This document shows positions 1 to 8,640 of a stretch of DNA of 64,000 bases, piece after piece. Position numbers and translations under genes: made by a program. The notes beneath the pieces are model-generated. The model ran no database searches, had not been told where the DNA came from, and saw only the letters and a program-made list of their open reading frames with translations. Source of the stretch: an uncultured Pseudomonadales bacterium. Lineage in GTDB: Bacteria > Pseudomonadota > Gammaproteobacteria > Pseudomonadales > Azotimanducaceae. How positions within the stretch are numbered: position 1 is the stretch's first letter; every line of letters starts with the position of its first letter. The stretch covers positions 494,796-558,795 of the forward strand of contig CALSMJ010000003.1 in assembly GCA_943787425.1 (NCBI GenBank), read 5' to 3'.

Positions 1-2
1 AA

Positions 3-287
3 GGGCTTTGCCAGCGTGCCGAGGGACATCTTTCGGTCAGCTTGCGGATCAATGGGGTGGACGATGAGGTCCTCAGTCAGACGTGTTCAGAGCTGCCGCA
101 ATGCCGACGCGTGGCAATGATTGACGGCGGTGGCGTTCTGGTTTTTCCCGCCGAGGCATTGGGTGATCCGTTGACGGCCCTGCAAGAAATGATGAAAGCC
201 AACAACTGGCAGCCTGAATGGATCCAGCAGCATCAAGGACAACTCGATGAGGTTTTCCGAAGCGCAACGGGGGGGCGGTTGCAATGA
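3..287 (+). CDS. ABC transporter ATP-binding protein, C-terminal part (GldA-like)
   Basis: The frame is open from the left window edge and ends in a TGA that overlaps the ATG of the permease gene, so only the last 94 or so codons are present. The ATPase motifs lie outside the window. The tail has a small regulatory-type region ending in LDEVFRSATGG, which resembles the LEEVFL..T ending of ATPases that drive ABC-2 exporters. Assignment rests mainly on context: a GldF-like permease and a GldG-like protein follow with no gap. A separate start inside the window (TTG at 42) is possible on paper but unnecessary. Function as the energising subunit of the Gld-type exporter is inferred. Confidence 0.7.
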   Translation, partial: GLCQRAEGHLSVSLRINGVDDEVLSQTCSELPQCRRVAMIDGGGVLVFPAEALGDPLTALQEMMKANNWQPEWIQQHQGQLDEVFRSATGGRLQ

Positions 288-1018
288 AAAACATCACCAT
301 TATTTTAAACCGTGAATTTGCGAGTTACTTTGCGACGCCGGTGGCCTATGTCTTTATCTTGGTGTTCTTGGTGTTATCGAGCGCCTTTACGTTCTACCTC
401 GGCCAGTTTTATGAACGCGGCCAAGCGGACTTGCTGCCTTTTTTTAACTTTCATCCTTGGCTGTACTTGTTTTTGGTCCCCGCGGTATCGATGCGGTTGT
501 GGTCAGAGGAGCGTGCCTCAGGCTCAATAGAATTGTTGCTAACGCTGCCGATCACGTTGTGGGATGCAATCCTCGGTAAATTTTTGGCGGCCTGGCTGTT
601 TACCGGACTTGCTCTGTTGGGCACCTTCCCGCTTTGGGTGTCGGTGAACTATTTAGGAGAGCCTGATAATGGTGCAATCGCTGCCAGCTATGTCGGCAGT
701 TGGTTTATGGCGGGCGCCTTTTTGGCGGTGGGGTGCTGTTTGTCCGCGCTCACAAAAAGCCAGATCGTTGCCTTCATTCTGACCGGTACTGTCTGTTTAC
801 TGCTGGTGCTTGCGGGGTTTCCGTTGGTCCTGAACTTTTTTCAAGGTTGGGTACCGGCTTTGATCTTAGATCTGATTGCAGGTCTGAGTATCATTGCGCA
901 TTTTATGGCGATCTCAAAAGGCGTCCTAGCGCTGACGGATGTGATTTATTTTGTCGCGATGATTGGGCTTTGGCTTTACTTAACGCGGCTGGTGCTGCAA
1001 GCCAAGTCAGCAGACTAA
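284..1018 (+). CDS. ABC-2 type transporter permease, GldF-like
   Basis: A 244-residue inner-membrane protein with about six hydrophobic segments. Residues 71-91 carry RLWSEERASGSIELLLTLP, the signature stretch of GldF/NosY-like ABC-2 permeases (W.EER..GT.E.LL..P). Its ATG overlaps the stop of the upstream ATPase gene (ATGA), so the two are translationally coupled, and the GldG-like gene starts 9 bases after its stop. In Bacteroidota the related GldAFG complex is needed for gliding, but in proteobacteria the substrate of this exporter is unknown. The family call is firm; the cargo is not. Confidence 0.88.
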   Translation: MKNITIILNREFASYFATPVAYVFILVFLVLSSAFTFYLGQFYERGQADLLPFFNFHPWLYLFLVPAVSMRLWSEERASGSIELLLTLPITLWDAILGKFLAAWLFTGLALLGTFPLWVSVNYLGEPDNGAIAASYVGSWFMAGAFLAVGCCLSALTKSQIVAFILTGTVCLLLVLAGFPLVLNFFQGWVPALILDLIAGLSIIAHFMAISKGVLALTDVIYFVAMIGLWLYLTRLVLQAKSAD

Positions 1019-1027
1019 GGAGGGCTC

Positions 1028-2872
1028 ATGGACTCAAATTTAAAACAAGTCGCAATTGCGGTCGCTGCAGTTTTAGTCTTTGCGGTGGTGCTCTTATTTA
1101 GCAGCACCTTCTTTAAAGGGCTTCGCTTGGATATGACGGAACACAAGTTGTTTACCTTATCTGCTGGCAGCCAGCGCATCATAGAAGCAATTGAAGAACC
1201 AATCCATTTGTACTACTTCTTTTCTGAGGAAAGTAGTCGAGAATTAACCCAACTGAGGACCTACGCTGATCGCGTTGAGGCGCTACTCGATGAGTATGTG
1301 TCGTTAAGCAAGGGTAATTTGATCTTGACCCAGATCGACCCGATGCCCTTTTCTGAAGCGGAGGATCAAGCAGACGGGTTTGGTTTGCAAAAGGTCCCGG
1401 TCGGCAGTGCTGGTGAGACGTTATATTTTGGGTTGGTGGGAAGCAATGCGCTGGACAACACGGAAGTGATCGGTTTTTTTCAGCCAGATCGGGAAACCTT
1501 TTTAGAGTATGAAATAAGCCAACTGCTGTTCAGGCTGATTCAAATAGAAAAGCCAAAAATCGGCTTGATTTCATCTTTACCCGTTCGAGATCGAGTCAAC
1601 CCTGAAACCTTTCGGTCAGAGCCGGGCTGGCAAGCGCTGAATGAGCTGGAGCGCAACTTTGAGATTGTCGATATTGCGCCGGATGCTGAAACCATTGCAT
1701 CGGATGTGACCCTACTGGTGATGATTCATCCTAAATCCTTGCCCGACCCGCTCCAGCGATCAATTCGGGCGTTCTTGGCGCGCCAGGGGGCGGTCATTGC
1801 CTTTGTTGACCCTTTGGCAGAGATGGATCAGGTTGCACCTTCGCCGATGATGCCCACCCTGCCACAAGGCCAAGCCTCTGACTTGAATTGGTTAACCGAG
1901 GATTGGGGTATCACCCTTCGCGCCGAGCAAGTCCTTGCAGACGCGCAATTGGCGCTCAGTGTGACAGGGCAAAACGGCGCCCCTACCCGACACCTGGGTA
2001 TATTGGGCTTGGGTCGATCCGAATTAAATCCTTTAGAGGTCCCAACGGCCAGTTTGGAAAGTATTAATGTTGCGAGCGCTGGGCTGATTGACGTGTTTGA
2101 ACCCAAGCTTACGGTGACGCCGCTGTTATCCTCGTCCAATTATGCTGGCGGCATGGATGCCGCGCAGTTCCAGTTTTTACGGGATCCAAGCGACCTGAAT
2201 AAAACGTTTGTGCCCGGGAATGAGGCGGTATCGATCGCGGTTTTGCTCAGCGGTCTCTTGCCGGCCTCAGCGGTCTTAGCGGATCCCACTGCGGGCGATG
2301 ACCCGATCGGCATCAACCTTGTTTTGGTGAGTGATACGGATATATTGTCCGACCGACTCTGGGTGCAGGTTCAGAACTTTTTTGGAGAGCCCATCGCGAC
2401 CGCGTGGGCAGACAATGGCAGTTTTTTGGTGAACTCGGTGGAACACCTCGCAGGCGGAGCTGATTTAATCAGCATTCGAAGTCGGGGTCGCTATACCCGT
2501 CCCTTTGGCGTGGTTCAGGATTTAAAGCGCGAGGCGGAGGCGCGATACTCGCAAAGTGCCGCGCTACTGCAGGTTGAGCTCGCAGAAACAGAACAACGGT
2601 TACTCGAGCTCGAGGCGCAGAAAACAACTGATGGATTGCTGACCTTGAGTCCGGAGCAGGCCTTGGCGCTCGAGGAATTCCAAGAACAAAAATTGAGCAT
2701 TCGAAAACAGTTAAGAGAAGTTCGTCATGGGTTGGATCGCGATATCCAAGGTTTGGGGGCCAATCTAAAGCTGATGAATATCGGCATCATGCCGGTTTTG
2801 CTGACAGTGTTGCTTGGGCTCTACGTTGGACTCCGAAGCAGACAGATTAGGAAGCTTGTCGATGAGGAATAA
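1028..2872 (+). CDS. GldG-like ABC transporter auxiliary protein
   Basis: A 614-residue protein with one transmembrane helix near the N-terminus (about residues 9-30), a long periplasmic part, a charged coiled-coil stretch (about 500-565, rich in E, Q and L) and a second transmembrane helix near the C-terminus (about 582-603). This is the architecture of the GldG / ABC-type uncharacterised transport family that pairs with GldF-like permeases. An AAGGAGGG ribosome-binding site lies just before the ATG. The next gene starts inside its last codons, so the operon is tightly packed. Probably an extracytoplasmic subunit of the exporter; molecular role unproven. Confidence 0.85.
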   Translation: MDSNLKQVAIAVAAVLVFAVVLLFSSTFFKGLRLDMTEHKLFTLSAGSQRIIEAIEEPIHLYYFFSEESSRELTQLRTYADRVEALLDEYVSLSKGNLILTQIDPMPFSEAEDQADGFGLQKVPVGSAGETLYFGLVGSNALDNTEVIGFFQPDRETFLEYEISQLLFRLIQIEKPKIGLISSLPVRDRVNPETFRSEPGWQALNELERNFEIVDIAPDAETIASDVTLLVMIHPKSLPDPLQRSIRAFLARQGAVIAFVDPLAEMDQVAPSPMMPTLPQGQASDLNWLTEDWGITLRAEQVLADAQLALSVTGQNGAPTRHLGILGLGRSELNPLEVPTASLESINVASAGLIDVFEPKLTVTPLLSSSNYAGGMDAAQFQFLRDPSDLNKTFVPGNEAVSIAVLLSGLLPASAVLADPTAGDDPIGINLVLVSDTDILSDRLWVQVQNFFGEPIATAWADNGSFLVNSVEHLAGGADLISIRSRGRYTRPFGVVQDLKREAEARYSQSAALLQVELAETEQRLLELEAQKTTDGLLTLSPEQALALEEFQEQKLSIRKQLREVRHGLDRDIQGLGANLKLMNIGIMPVLLTVLLGLYVGLRSRQIRKLVDEE

Positions 2873-3914
2873 GATCTTAATATTGGGTTTGATATTGGGA
2901 ATGGGGGTTGCGGTGGTCGTGGACCAACAGCAACGGTTTGAAGCGCCGGCCACGCCTTGGTTGTTCCCTGACCTTTTGGAACACCTGCCATCGGTGACCG
3001 GGATTCGTCTTTCTGGGGCGGGTGATGGCGTTGACCTGGTCTTTGACGAGGGGGCGTGGGTCGTTGCCCAACGATTTAATTACCCGGTCAATGACAAGCA
3101 GTTGTTCGAGTTGCTGAATAAGCTGAGCAAGGCGCGCCTGATTGAAAAAAAAACCGCGCTTTCGAAACACCATGCCACGTTAGGGCTGCTTGAGGATTCA
3201 AAGGACGCAGCACCATTGTTGGTACTTCAAGGCGACACCGCGTTAAAACCTGTTTTGATAGGCCAACAAGCCAGCGCTCGGCAGGGAAGCTTTGTTCGGT
3301 TTCAAGGTGATGACCAAGTCTGGCTAATTGATCAGGTCCTTGAGGTCAGTCGCGCGGCTGAAGATTGGCTCGCGCCCAGTCTTCTGACGATTAACGATGC
3401 GCTGATCGAACAAATCGAACTGAGCAAGCCCGGCGAGCCGCGCTACCGGGTCGTTAGAGCTGAGGACGGTAACTGGGCTTTAGCCGAACCGCCAGAAGGA
3501 CGGGCGCTGCGATATGACACTGTGCTCACGCCACTTGCGACGACCGTTGGACAGTTGCGTCTGGTGGATATTGCACTGCATGATCCGGCCCTCTGGGTGG
3601 GGGCTGGATCAGCGGTGTATCATTTGACGTCAGGCGACCGATTGATTTTGAAAACCGCGATGGCAGAAGAAAGTCATTGGCTGCGTATTTTGGTAGAAGC
3701 CGATAAGGTTGAAGCTTCAGATGTGAGCGATGAGACGCGCCAAGGCAAGGCGGTAGGGTCGTTGCGATCACCGACGCTGGATCAAGTTTTAGGGCCGAGT
3801 CCTGAGGCTCTCGCGCGATTTGATTTTAAGATCACAAAACGCACCTTTGACGATTTGAATCGCTCACTAGAGAGCTTCTTGAAGCCTCAGGAATTGGTGG
3901 CAACTGATGGCTGA
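2862..3914 (+). CDS. DUF4340 domain-containing protein
   Basis: A 350-residue protein with a single N-terminal membrane anchor (MRNKILILGLILGMGVAVVV) followed by a periplasmic region with repeats of the form 'L.IGQQA..R.G.FVR..G...VWL', typical of DUF4340 proteins. The ATG at 2862 overlaps the end of the GldG-like gene by 11 bases; a longer frame begins upstream at 2814, but would read into the preceding gene and lacks the clean membrane anchor at its start. DUF4340 proteins regularly sit as the last gene of Gld-type ABC operons, as here. Function unknown; likely works with the exporter at the membrane surface. Confidence 0.8.
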   Translation: MRNKILILGLILGMGVAVVVDQQQRFEAPATPWLFPDLLEHLPSVTGIRLSGAGDGVDLVFDEGAWVVAQRFNYPVNDKQLFELLNKLSKARLIEKKTALSKHHATLGLLEDSKDAAPLLVLQGDTALKPVLIGQQASARQGSFVRFQGDDQVWLIDQVLEVSRAAEDWLAPSLLTINDALIEQIELSKPGEPRYRVVRAEDGNWALAEPPEGRALRYDTVLTPLATTVGQLRLVDIALHDPALWVGAGSAVYHLTSGDRLILKTAMAEESHWLRILVEADKVEASDVSDETRQGKAVGSLRSPTLDQVLGPSPEALARFDFKITKRTFDDLNRSLESFLKPQELVATDG

Positions 3915-4686
3915 GGACTTGTTAATAACGCAGCGGCGGGGTGATGTACTAACCTTAACCCTAAACCGTCCGGATGCGCTGAATGCACTGAACCCAGCCT
4001 TAATGTCCGCCATTGAAGCCTTTGGTCGATCGATGCTCGATGACCCGGCCAGGGTGCTTGTGATACGTGGTGCAGGACGTCATTTTTGTGCTGGCGCCGA
4101 TTTAAAAGCACCTGCCTCGAACGTGACCTTGGTTCAGCGTCGGCGTGACGCTCAGCTTGGCGGGCGTATGTTGCGAGCGATTATTGGTATTCCGCAAGTG
4201 ACCATTGCGGCGGTCCACGGTGCGGCTTTGGGAGGCGGCCTGTGTATTCCAACCGCCTGCGATTTTAGGATTGCCGCCGATACAGCGATCGCCGGCTACC
4301 CAGAAGTGAATCTGGGCATGAATTTAATGTGGCAATCGGTTGGGCTGTGTACGCGGTTGGTCGGACCTGCGCGGGCAAAACGAATGATTATGTTGGGCGA
4401 ACGATTGGATGCGCAAACGTTATTGAACTGGGGGCTTTGGGATGAGGCCGTGCCGGAAGACCAATTGATGCCTCGGGTGATTGCGTTGGCGGACCGCTAC
4501 GCGGCGCAGCCACCGATCGCGGTTCAAATGATAAAGCAAACCATTAATCAGATATCAGGCGCGTTGGATGAAGCCATTTTACACATGGATGCCGATCAGA
4601 ACGTATTGACCGCCAGTAGTCAGGATCGTGATCGAGGCCTTCAGGGCTTTTTAGCGGGAACCGCCCCGGCGTTCACCGGCGATTAA
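3907..4686 (+). CDS. Enoyl-CoA hydratase/isomerase family protein (crotonase fold)
   Basis: A 259-residue crotonase-fold enzyme acting on acyl-CoA thioesters. The oxyanion-hole segments GRHFCAGADLKAP (about 57-69) and GAALGGGL (about 103-110) are present. Of the two catalytic glutamates of classical enoyl-CoA hydratases, the second is kept (GYPEVNLG) but the first is replaced: GGGLCIPTA stands where GGGCELA is usual. One-glutamate members often act as isomerases or in specialised reactions, so hydratase activity should not be assumed. It starts 8 bases inside the end of the DUF4340 gene and ends tail-to-tail against the biotinyl protein gene. Confidence 0.85.
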   Translation: MAEDLLITQRRGDVLTLTLNRPDALNALNPALMSAIEAFGRSMLDDPARVLVIRGAGRHFCAGADLKAPASNVTLVQRRRDAQLGGRMLRAIIGIPQVTIAAVHGAALGGGLCIPTACDFRIAADTAIAGYPEVNLGMNLMWQSVGLCTRLVGPARAKRMIMLGERLDAQTLLNWGLWDEAVPEDQLMPRVIALADRYAAQPPIAVQMIKQTINQISGALDEAILHMDADQNVLTASSQDRDRGLQGFLAGTAPAFTGD

Positions 4687-4907
4687 TCGAGCTCGATGAT
4701 CGCAAGATCTTGATCTTCATCGACCGCATCACCGGGGGCGACCAAGATCGTTTGAATGCGCCCAGCAACCGGGCTCTCGACCGGAATTTCCATTTTCATA
4801 GACTCCAAAATCATGATCTCTGCTGCCACGTCGATGGCATCACCCTCCGCCATCAGGATTTTCCAAACGGTGCCAGTGATCTCTGATTTGATTCGCTCTG
4901 TGGCCAT
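4683..4907 (-). CDS. Biotin carboxyl carrier (biotinyl-lipoyl) domain protein
   Basis: A 74-residue stand-alone biotinyl domain. The biotin attachment motif ESMKMEIPV is intact with the acceptor lysine at residue 38, and the mirror-image half repeats of the fold are visible (G..W.I...GD.V at 12-26, G.I..I.V..GD.V at 48-62). Such small carriers serve biotin-dependent carboxylases (acyl-CoA, pyruvate or oxaloacetate type); no carboxylase subunit is in the window, so its partner is unknown. It lies 12 bases downstream of the alcohol dehydrogenase gene on the same strand and overlaps the crotonase gene end-to-end. Confidence 0.88.
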   Translation of the reverse strand: MATERIKSEITGTVWKILMAEGDAIDVAAEIMILESMKMEIPVESPVAGRIQTILVAPGDAVDEDQDLAIIELD

Positions 4908-4919
4908 CGCACGATCCTT

Positions 4920-6005
4920 TTATTGATCAAACATGATGACATGACGCGCTTCTTCGCCACTCTTGAGCGCGTGAAGTGCCGTATTAACGTCTGCTAATTT
5001 GATGTGCTTTGAGATCATTTGGTCAAGGTGGAGCTTGCCATTCAGGTAGAAATCAACGAAGCGCGGCATATCTATTCGAAACCGGTTGGAGCCCATGTTA
5101 GAGCCCTGGATTTTTTTCTCCATCAAAAAATCAACGCCATGCAGCTCTACCATCGTCCCGACCGGAATCATGCCAATAATGGTTGCGGTGCCGCCGCTAC
5201 AAAGCATCTGGAAGGCCTGCTCGGCAGTGGCCTTTAAGCCGATTGCCTCGAAAGTGTAATCGCACCCGCCCTTGGTGAGCTCAAGGACCTCACCGACGGC
5301 ATTGCCTGAGCGCGCATTGATTGTGTGGGTTGCGCCGACGGCTTTGGCCAGTTCCAGTTTACTGTCGACCATATCAACGGCAATTACCATGGATGCGCCC
5401 GCAATTGCGGCACCATTAATCGCAGCAAGGCCAACGCCCCCGCAGCCGATCACAGCAACAATGGAGCCAGGTTCGACGCCCGCCGTATGAAAAACGGCGC
5501 CGACGCCGGTGGTCGTTGAGCAGCCAATTAGGGCCGCTCTGTCCATCGGCATGTCCTCTCGCACTTTAACCAGTGCATGCTCGTGAATCAGCATCAGTTC
5601 GGCGAAGGATGAAAGGTTTAGGAATTGATGAACGGTTTCTCCGCCAATGCTTAATCGAGATTCGACTTCAGGTGGTCGAGAAACTTCGGGACTCTGGCAA
5701 AGCGATAAATGGCCTGTCAGGCATTTATTGCAATGCCCACAAAAGGCTGAAAGGCAGGTGATGACGTGATCGCCCTTCTTAACATAGGTCACATCTTTAC
5801 CGACTTCTTCAACGATACCTGCGCTTTCATGGCCTAAAATGGTCGGTAGCATGTAAGGGTATGAGCCATCTAAAAAGTGCAAATCGCTGTGGCAGACACC
5901 GGCCGCAATCGGGCGAACGAGGACTTCTCTTGGACCCGGTTTTGAGATTTGAACTTCTTCAATCTCCATGGGCGTATTTTGTTCTCTTAATACAGCTGCT
6001 TTCAT
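4920..6005 (-). CDS. Zinc-dependent alcohol dehydrogenase (MDR family)
   Basis: A 361-residue medium-chain dehydrogenase. Catalytic zinc ligands are visible as C38 (GVCHSD) and H59-E60 (GHE), and the structural zinc lobe is complete (four cysteines in FCGHCNKCLTGHLSLC, about 92-107). The NAD(P)-binding Rossmann motif GCGGVGL is near residue 190, with D about 20 residues later (VIAVD), favouring NAD. Similar to class-III-like and mycobacterial-type alcohol dehydrogenases. Substrate alcohol unknown. It is transcribed away from folK, sharing a short intergenic region of about 100 bases, and is probably co-transcribed with the biotinyl carrier. Confidence 0.9.
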   Translation of the reverse strand: MKAAVLREQNTPMEIEEVQISKPGPREVLVRPIAAGVCHSDLHFLDGSYPYMLPTILGHESAGIVEEVGKDVTYVKKGDHVITCLSAFCGHCNKCLTGHLSLCQSPEVSRPPEVESRLSIGGETVHQFLNLSSFAELMLIHEHALVKVREDMPMDRAALIGCSTTTGVGAVFHTAGVEPGSIVAVIGCGGVGLAAINGAAIAGASMVIAVDMVDSKLELAKAVGATHTINARSGNAVGEVLELTKGGCDYTFEAIGLKATAEQAFQMLCSGGTATIIGMIPVGTMVELHGVDFLMEKKIQGSNMGSNRFRIDMPRFVDFYLNGKLHLDQMISKHIKLADVNTALHALKSGEEARHVIMFDQ

Positions 6006-6109
6006 GATAAGTCCCTAGCGTGAATAACGAACGAGGCTTAAAATTAACACAAATCAGCGGCTGTGCGGGCTGAAACTTGATAAGTTTCGAGTAACGGTCA
6101 GGAGGATCA

Positions 6110-6595
6110 ATGCGGGAGGTGGTGGTTGCGATCGGGAGTAACCTTGGTGCGCCGGATCAGAATGTCTTAAGGGCGATGGCGCGCCTGGGGCAACAATTTC
6201 CGGAAGGGTTTCGGTCCTCCCAGATCTATCGCACGGAGCCGGTGGATATGGCGGTTGATGCAACCGACTTTGCAAATGCGGTGGTGGCGTTTCAAAGTGG
6301 TCTGCCACTTGAAACCTTACTGTCAAACCTACAAGCGCTTGAAGCGGCGTTTGGTCGCCCAAAAGATCATGGCAAGAATACGGCTCGGACGTTGGATCTT
6401 GATTTGATTGCGGCCGGAGACGAAACCCTTTCAACGCCAATACTAACCCTGCCGCATCCTAGGGCGCCGCATCGACGCTTTGTACTCCAGCCGCTTCAGG
6501 ATATTGCACCGGAGTTTCGATTTCCGGGGATCGATTTGCCTTTGACTGTTCTGATTCGCCAAGCCCCGAGCTTAGAGATGAGTCCCTGGGATTAA
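6110..6595 (+). CDS. folK: 2-amino-4-hydroxy-6-hydroxymethyldihydropteridine pyrophosphokinase
   Basis: A 161-residue HPPK that transfers pyrophosphate from ATP to the pterin in folate synthesis. The family landmarks are present in order: AIGSNLG (5-11), the S..Y.TEP segment (YRTEPVDM about 43-50), the FGR motif (about 85-87) and DLDLIAAGD with the two Mg-binding aspartates, then LPHPRAPHRRFVL. A strong AGGAGG sequence lies upstream of the ATG. It ends tail-to-tail with the acyl-CoA synthetase gene, overlapping by 4 bases. The gene stands apart from other folate genes here. Confidence 0.95.
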   Translation: MREVVVAIGSNLGAPDQNVLRAMARLGQQFPEGFRSSQIYRTEPVDMAVDATDFANAVVAFQSGLPLETLLSNLQALEAAFGRPKDHGKNTARTLDLDLIAAGDETLSTPILTLPHPRAPHRRFVLQPLQDIAPEFRFPGIDLPLTVLIRQAPSLEMSPWD

Positions 6596-8124
6596 ATGAT
6601 CAACGACGATCGATTCTCCCAATAGGGTGCGCGGAGTTTTGCTTTGTAGAGCTTGCCAGTGGGGTGTCTGGGTAAGGCCTCGATGAATTCGATGCTTTTA
6701 GGACACTTGATATGAGACAGGTTGGCGCGACAAAACGCGATGAGCGTCTCGGCGAGCGCGTCCGAGTCTTGGGTTTTGTAAGACGGGTTGAGCTCGACTA
6801 CGGCTTTCACCGCTTCGCCGAAATCGGCATCCGGTACGCCAAATACGGCAGCATCGAGAACGGCTTCATGACTTACGAGCAGATCTTCGATTTCTTGTGG
6901 GTAGATGTTGACGCCGCCAGAGATCATCATGAAGGACTTGCGATCTTTCAAATACAAGTAACCCTCATCGTCGAGGTAGCCCAGATCGCCTAAGGTTGTA
7001 AATCCCTGCGGTGATTTGGCGGCTGCGGTCTTTGCCTCGTCCTTGAAATAACTGAAGTCCGTGCCGTTTTCAAAGTAGACACTGCCGACGGTGCCAGCGG
7101 GCAAAATATTAAAATCATCATCTAAAATTCGGAGGGTGCCGTGAAAAGCGCGACCAACGCTGCCCGGATGGGTGAGCGCTTCGGCGCTGGTAATGGCGGT
7201 TGAGCCGTTCGACTCGGTACCCGAATAATACTCATAGAGAATGTTCCCCCACCAGGCGATCATGGCTTGCTTGACCTCAATGGGACAAGGGGCTGCTGCA
7301 TGGATTGCATACCGAAGGCTACTGAGGTCTGCGCTGTCGCGAACAGTTTGGGGCAGCGCTAGCAATCGATTGAACATGGTTGGAACCCATTGGCTGTGGG
7401 TGATGCGATGCTGTTCGATGAGGTTGAGGGCCCGCTCGGCATCAAATTTGCGCATAACGATTGACGTGCCGCCAAGGCGAGAAACCATCAGGTTGTACCG
7501 CAAAGGCGCCGAATGATAAAGCGGCGCGGTTGAGAGATATCGTGTCGTGTCATCGACGCCATGCATTGCGATGCGTTTCGCAATCAGATCGGATACCGTG
7601 CCCACTGGCGATAGGGCTAAATCGAATCGCACGCCTTTCGGAAGACCCGTCGTGCCGGAGGAATAAATCATCTCAGCACCCTCTCTCGGGTCGGCTTGAG
7701 GGGTTACCGGAAAATCTGAAATGGCGGTGTCCCAGGAAAGGCTCGGGCCCTGGTCAAGGGTTACCACGGTCAAATTTGAAGGAAAGGTTAAGTTCGCTTG
7801 GTCCAAAATAGACTGCTTCGTGAACAGCACACGGGCTTCGCAATTTTCAAGAATGTAATTGACTTCCATTGCCTGAAAAAAAGTGCTGATCGGCGTGAAG
7901 TACAGTCCTGAGCGTTGAGCAGCCCAGGCGATGGTTAAAAATCGAAGATCATTGTCTAACAGGATGGCAATGCCATCTCGGTGCTTGAGCCCGAGACTGG
8001 ATAAGAAATGCGCGGTTTGATTCGACTGCTCGTCTAACTGGCGATAGGTCGTTTGTTGCTGGCCGTCGTCTGAAACAAAAGCGAGCTTATTGGGACGCAG
8101 CCGACTGTGGAGACCAGGATGCAT
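6592..8124 (-). CDS. Acyl-CoA synthetase / AMP-binding ligase
   Basis: A 510-residue member of the ANL superfamily that activates a carboxylic acid with ATP and loads it on CoA. The P-loop YSSGTTGLPKGV lies at about 152-163, the A5-type YYSGTES motif follows near 300, the GD.GYLD motif near 385, and the C-terminal lysine motif PTGKLYKAKLR close to the end. The fold resembles fatty-acyl or bile/steroid-type CoA ligases; the substrate is not readable. It is followed downstream only by the converging folK, and preceded by the DUF1820 gene 9 bases away on the same strand, so they may be co-transcribed. Confidence 0.9.
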   Translation of the reverse strand: MHPGLHSRLRPNKLAFVSDDGQQQTTYRQLDEQSNQTAHFLSSLGLKHRDGIAILLDNDLRFLTIAWAAQRSGLYFTPISTFFQAMEVNYILENCEARVLFTKQSILDQANLTFPSNLTVVTLDQGPSLSWDTAISDFPVTPQADPREGAEMIYSSGTTGLPKGVRFDLALSPVGTVSDLIAKRIAMHGVDDTTRYLSTAPLYHSAPLRYNLMVSRLGGTSIVMRKFDAERALNLIEQHRITHSQWVPTMFNRLLALPQTVRDSADLSSLRYAIHAAAPCPIEVKQAMIAWWGNILYEYYSGTESNGSTAITSAEALTHPGSVGRAFHGTLRILDDDFNILPAGTVGSVYFENGTDFSYFKDEAKTAAAKSPQGFTTLGDLGYLDDEGYLYLKDRKSFMMISGGVNIYPQEIEDLLVSHEAVLDAAVFGVPDADFGEAVKAVVELNPSYKTQDSDALAETLIAFCRANLSHIKCPKSIEFIEALPRHPTGKLYKAKLRAPYWENRSSLII

Positions 8125-8133
8125 CGATCGAAC

Positions 8134-8466
8134 TTAGTCTTTGCCGCTGCCCTTTGGGTTAAAGGCTGGCATCGGAAAGGGCGCGACATTGCCCTTGGCC
8201 TCAGAGATCTTACCCACCCCTTCTTTAGCAACTTCATCAATCCGGACGATGGAATGCATGGGCAGATAACTGCGCTTTACGCCTTCAAATTCTGCCTTCA
8301 ACTTTTCCTCACTGGGATCCACCAGCATGCCAGAGCGTTCTCCAAAAACCAGTTCTTCAATCTCAATAAAGCCGTAGAGGTCTGATTGGTAGATTTGACG
8401 GGCAAAAATTTCAAAAATCTGTCCCTGATTATAGAAAATGACTTTATAGGTTGGGTAGCTAGGCAT
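8134..8466 (-). CDS. DUF1820 family protein
   Basis: A 110-residue protein with the pattern of DUF1820: YKVIFYNQGQIFEIFARQ near the N-terminus, the central FIEIEELVFGE, and VKRSYLPMHSIVRIDEV. No signal peptide or membrane segment, so cytoplasmic. The family is typical of gammaproteobacteria and has no established function. I chose the ATG at 8466; a TTG five codons upstream is possible, and neither has a convincing Shine-Dalgarno sequence. Divergent from miaB. Confidence 0.85.
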   Translation of the reverse strand: MPSYPTYKVIFYNQGQIFEIFARQIYQSDLYGFIEIEELVFGERSGMLVDPSEEKLKAEFEGVKRSYLPMHSIVRIDEVAKEGVGKISEAKGNVAPFPMPAFNPKGSGKD

Positions 8467-8604
8467 AGTTTGGGCGCTCAATATTTCAATAGACCAGTGG
8501 TGTAAAGCAAGGCCTTCGCGCTCGGAGTATAGCGCGAACCTTGAGTGAATATCAGGTCTGGTAGGCGATTTTTCAAGGCGCTAGTGGTTCGAGACGGTCC
8601 GGAA

Positions 8605-8610
8605 TATAAT
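8605..8610 (+). promoter_or_regulatory. Putative -10 element for miaB
   Basis: A perfect TATAAT lies 30 bases before the TTG chosen as the miaB start. No good -35 is visible at 16-18 bases spacing. If real, it argues against the longer in-frame GTG start at 8545, which would put the promoter inside the gene. Confidence 0.4.
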
Positions 8611-8640
8611 GCGGGTCCTAAACAAGCGCGGTGTGAGACT

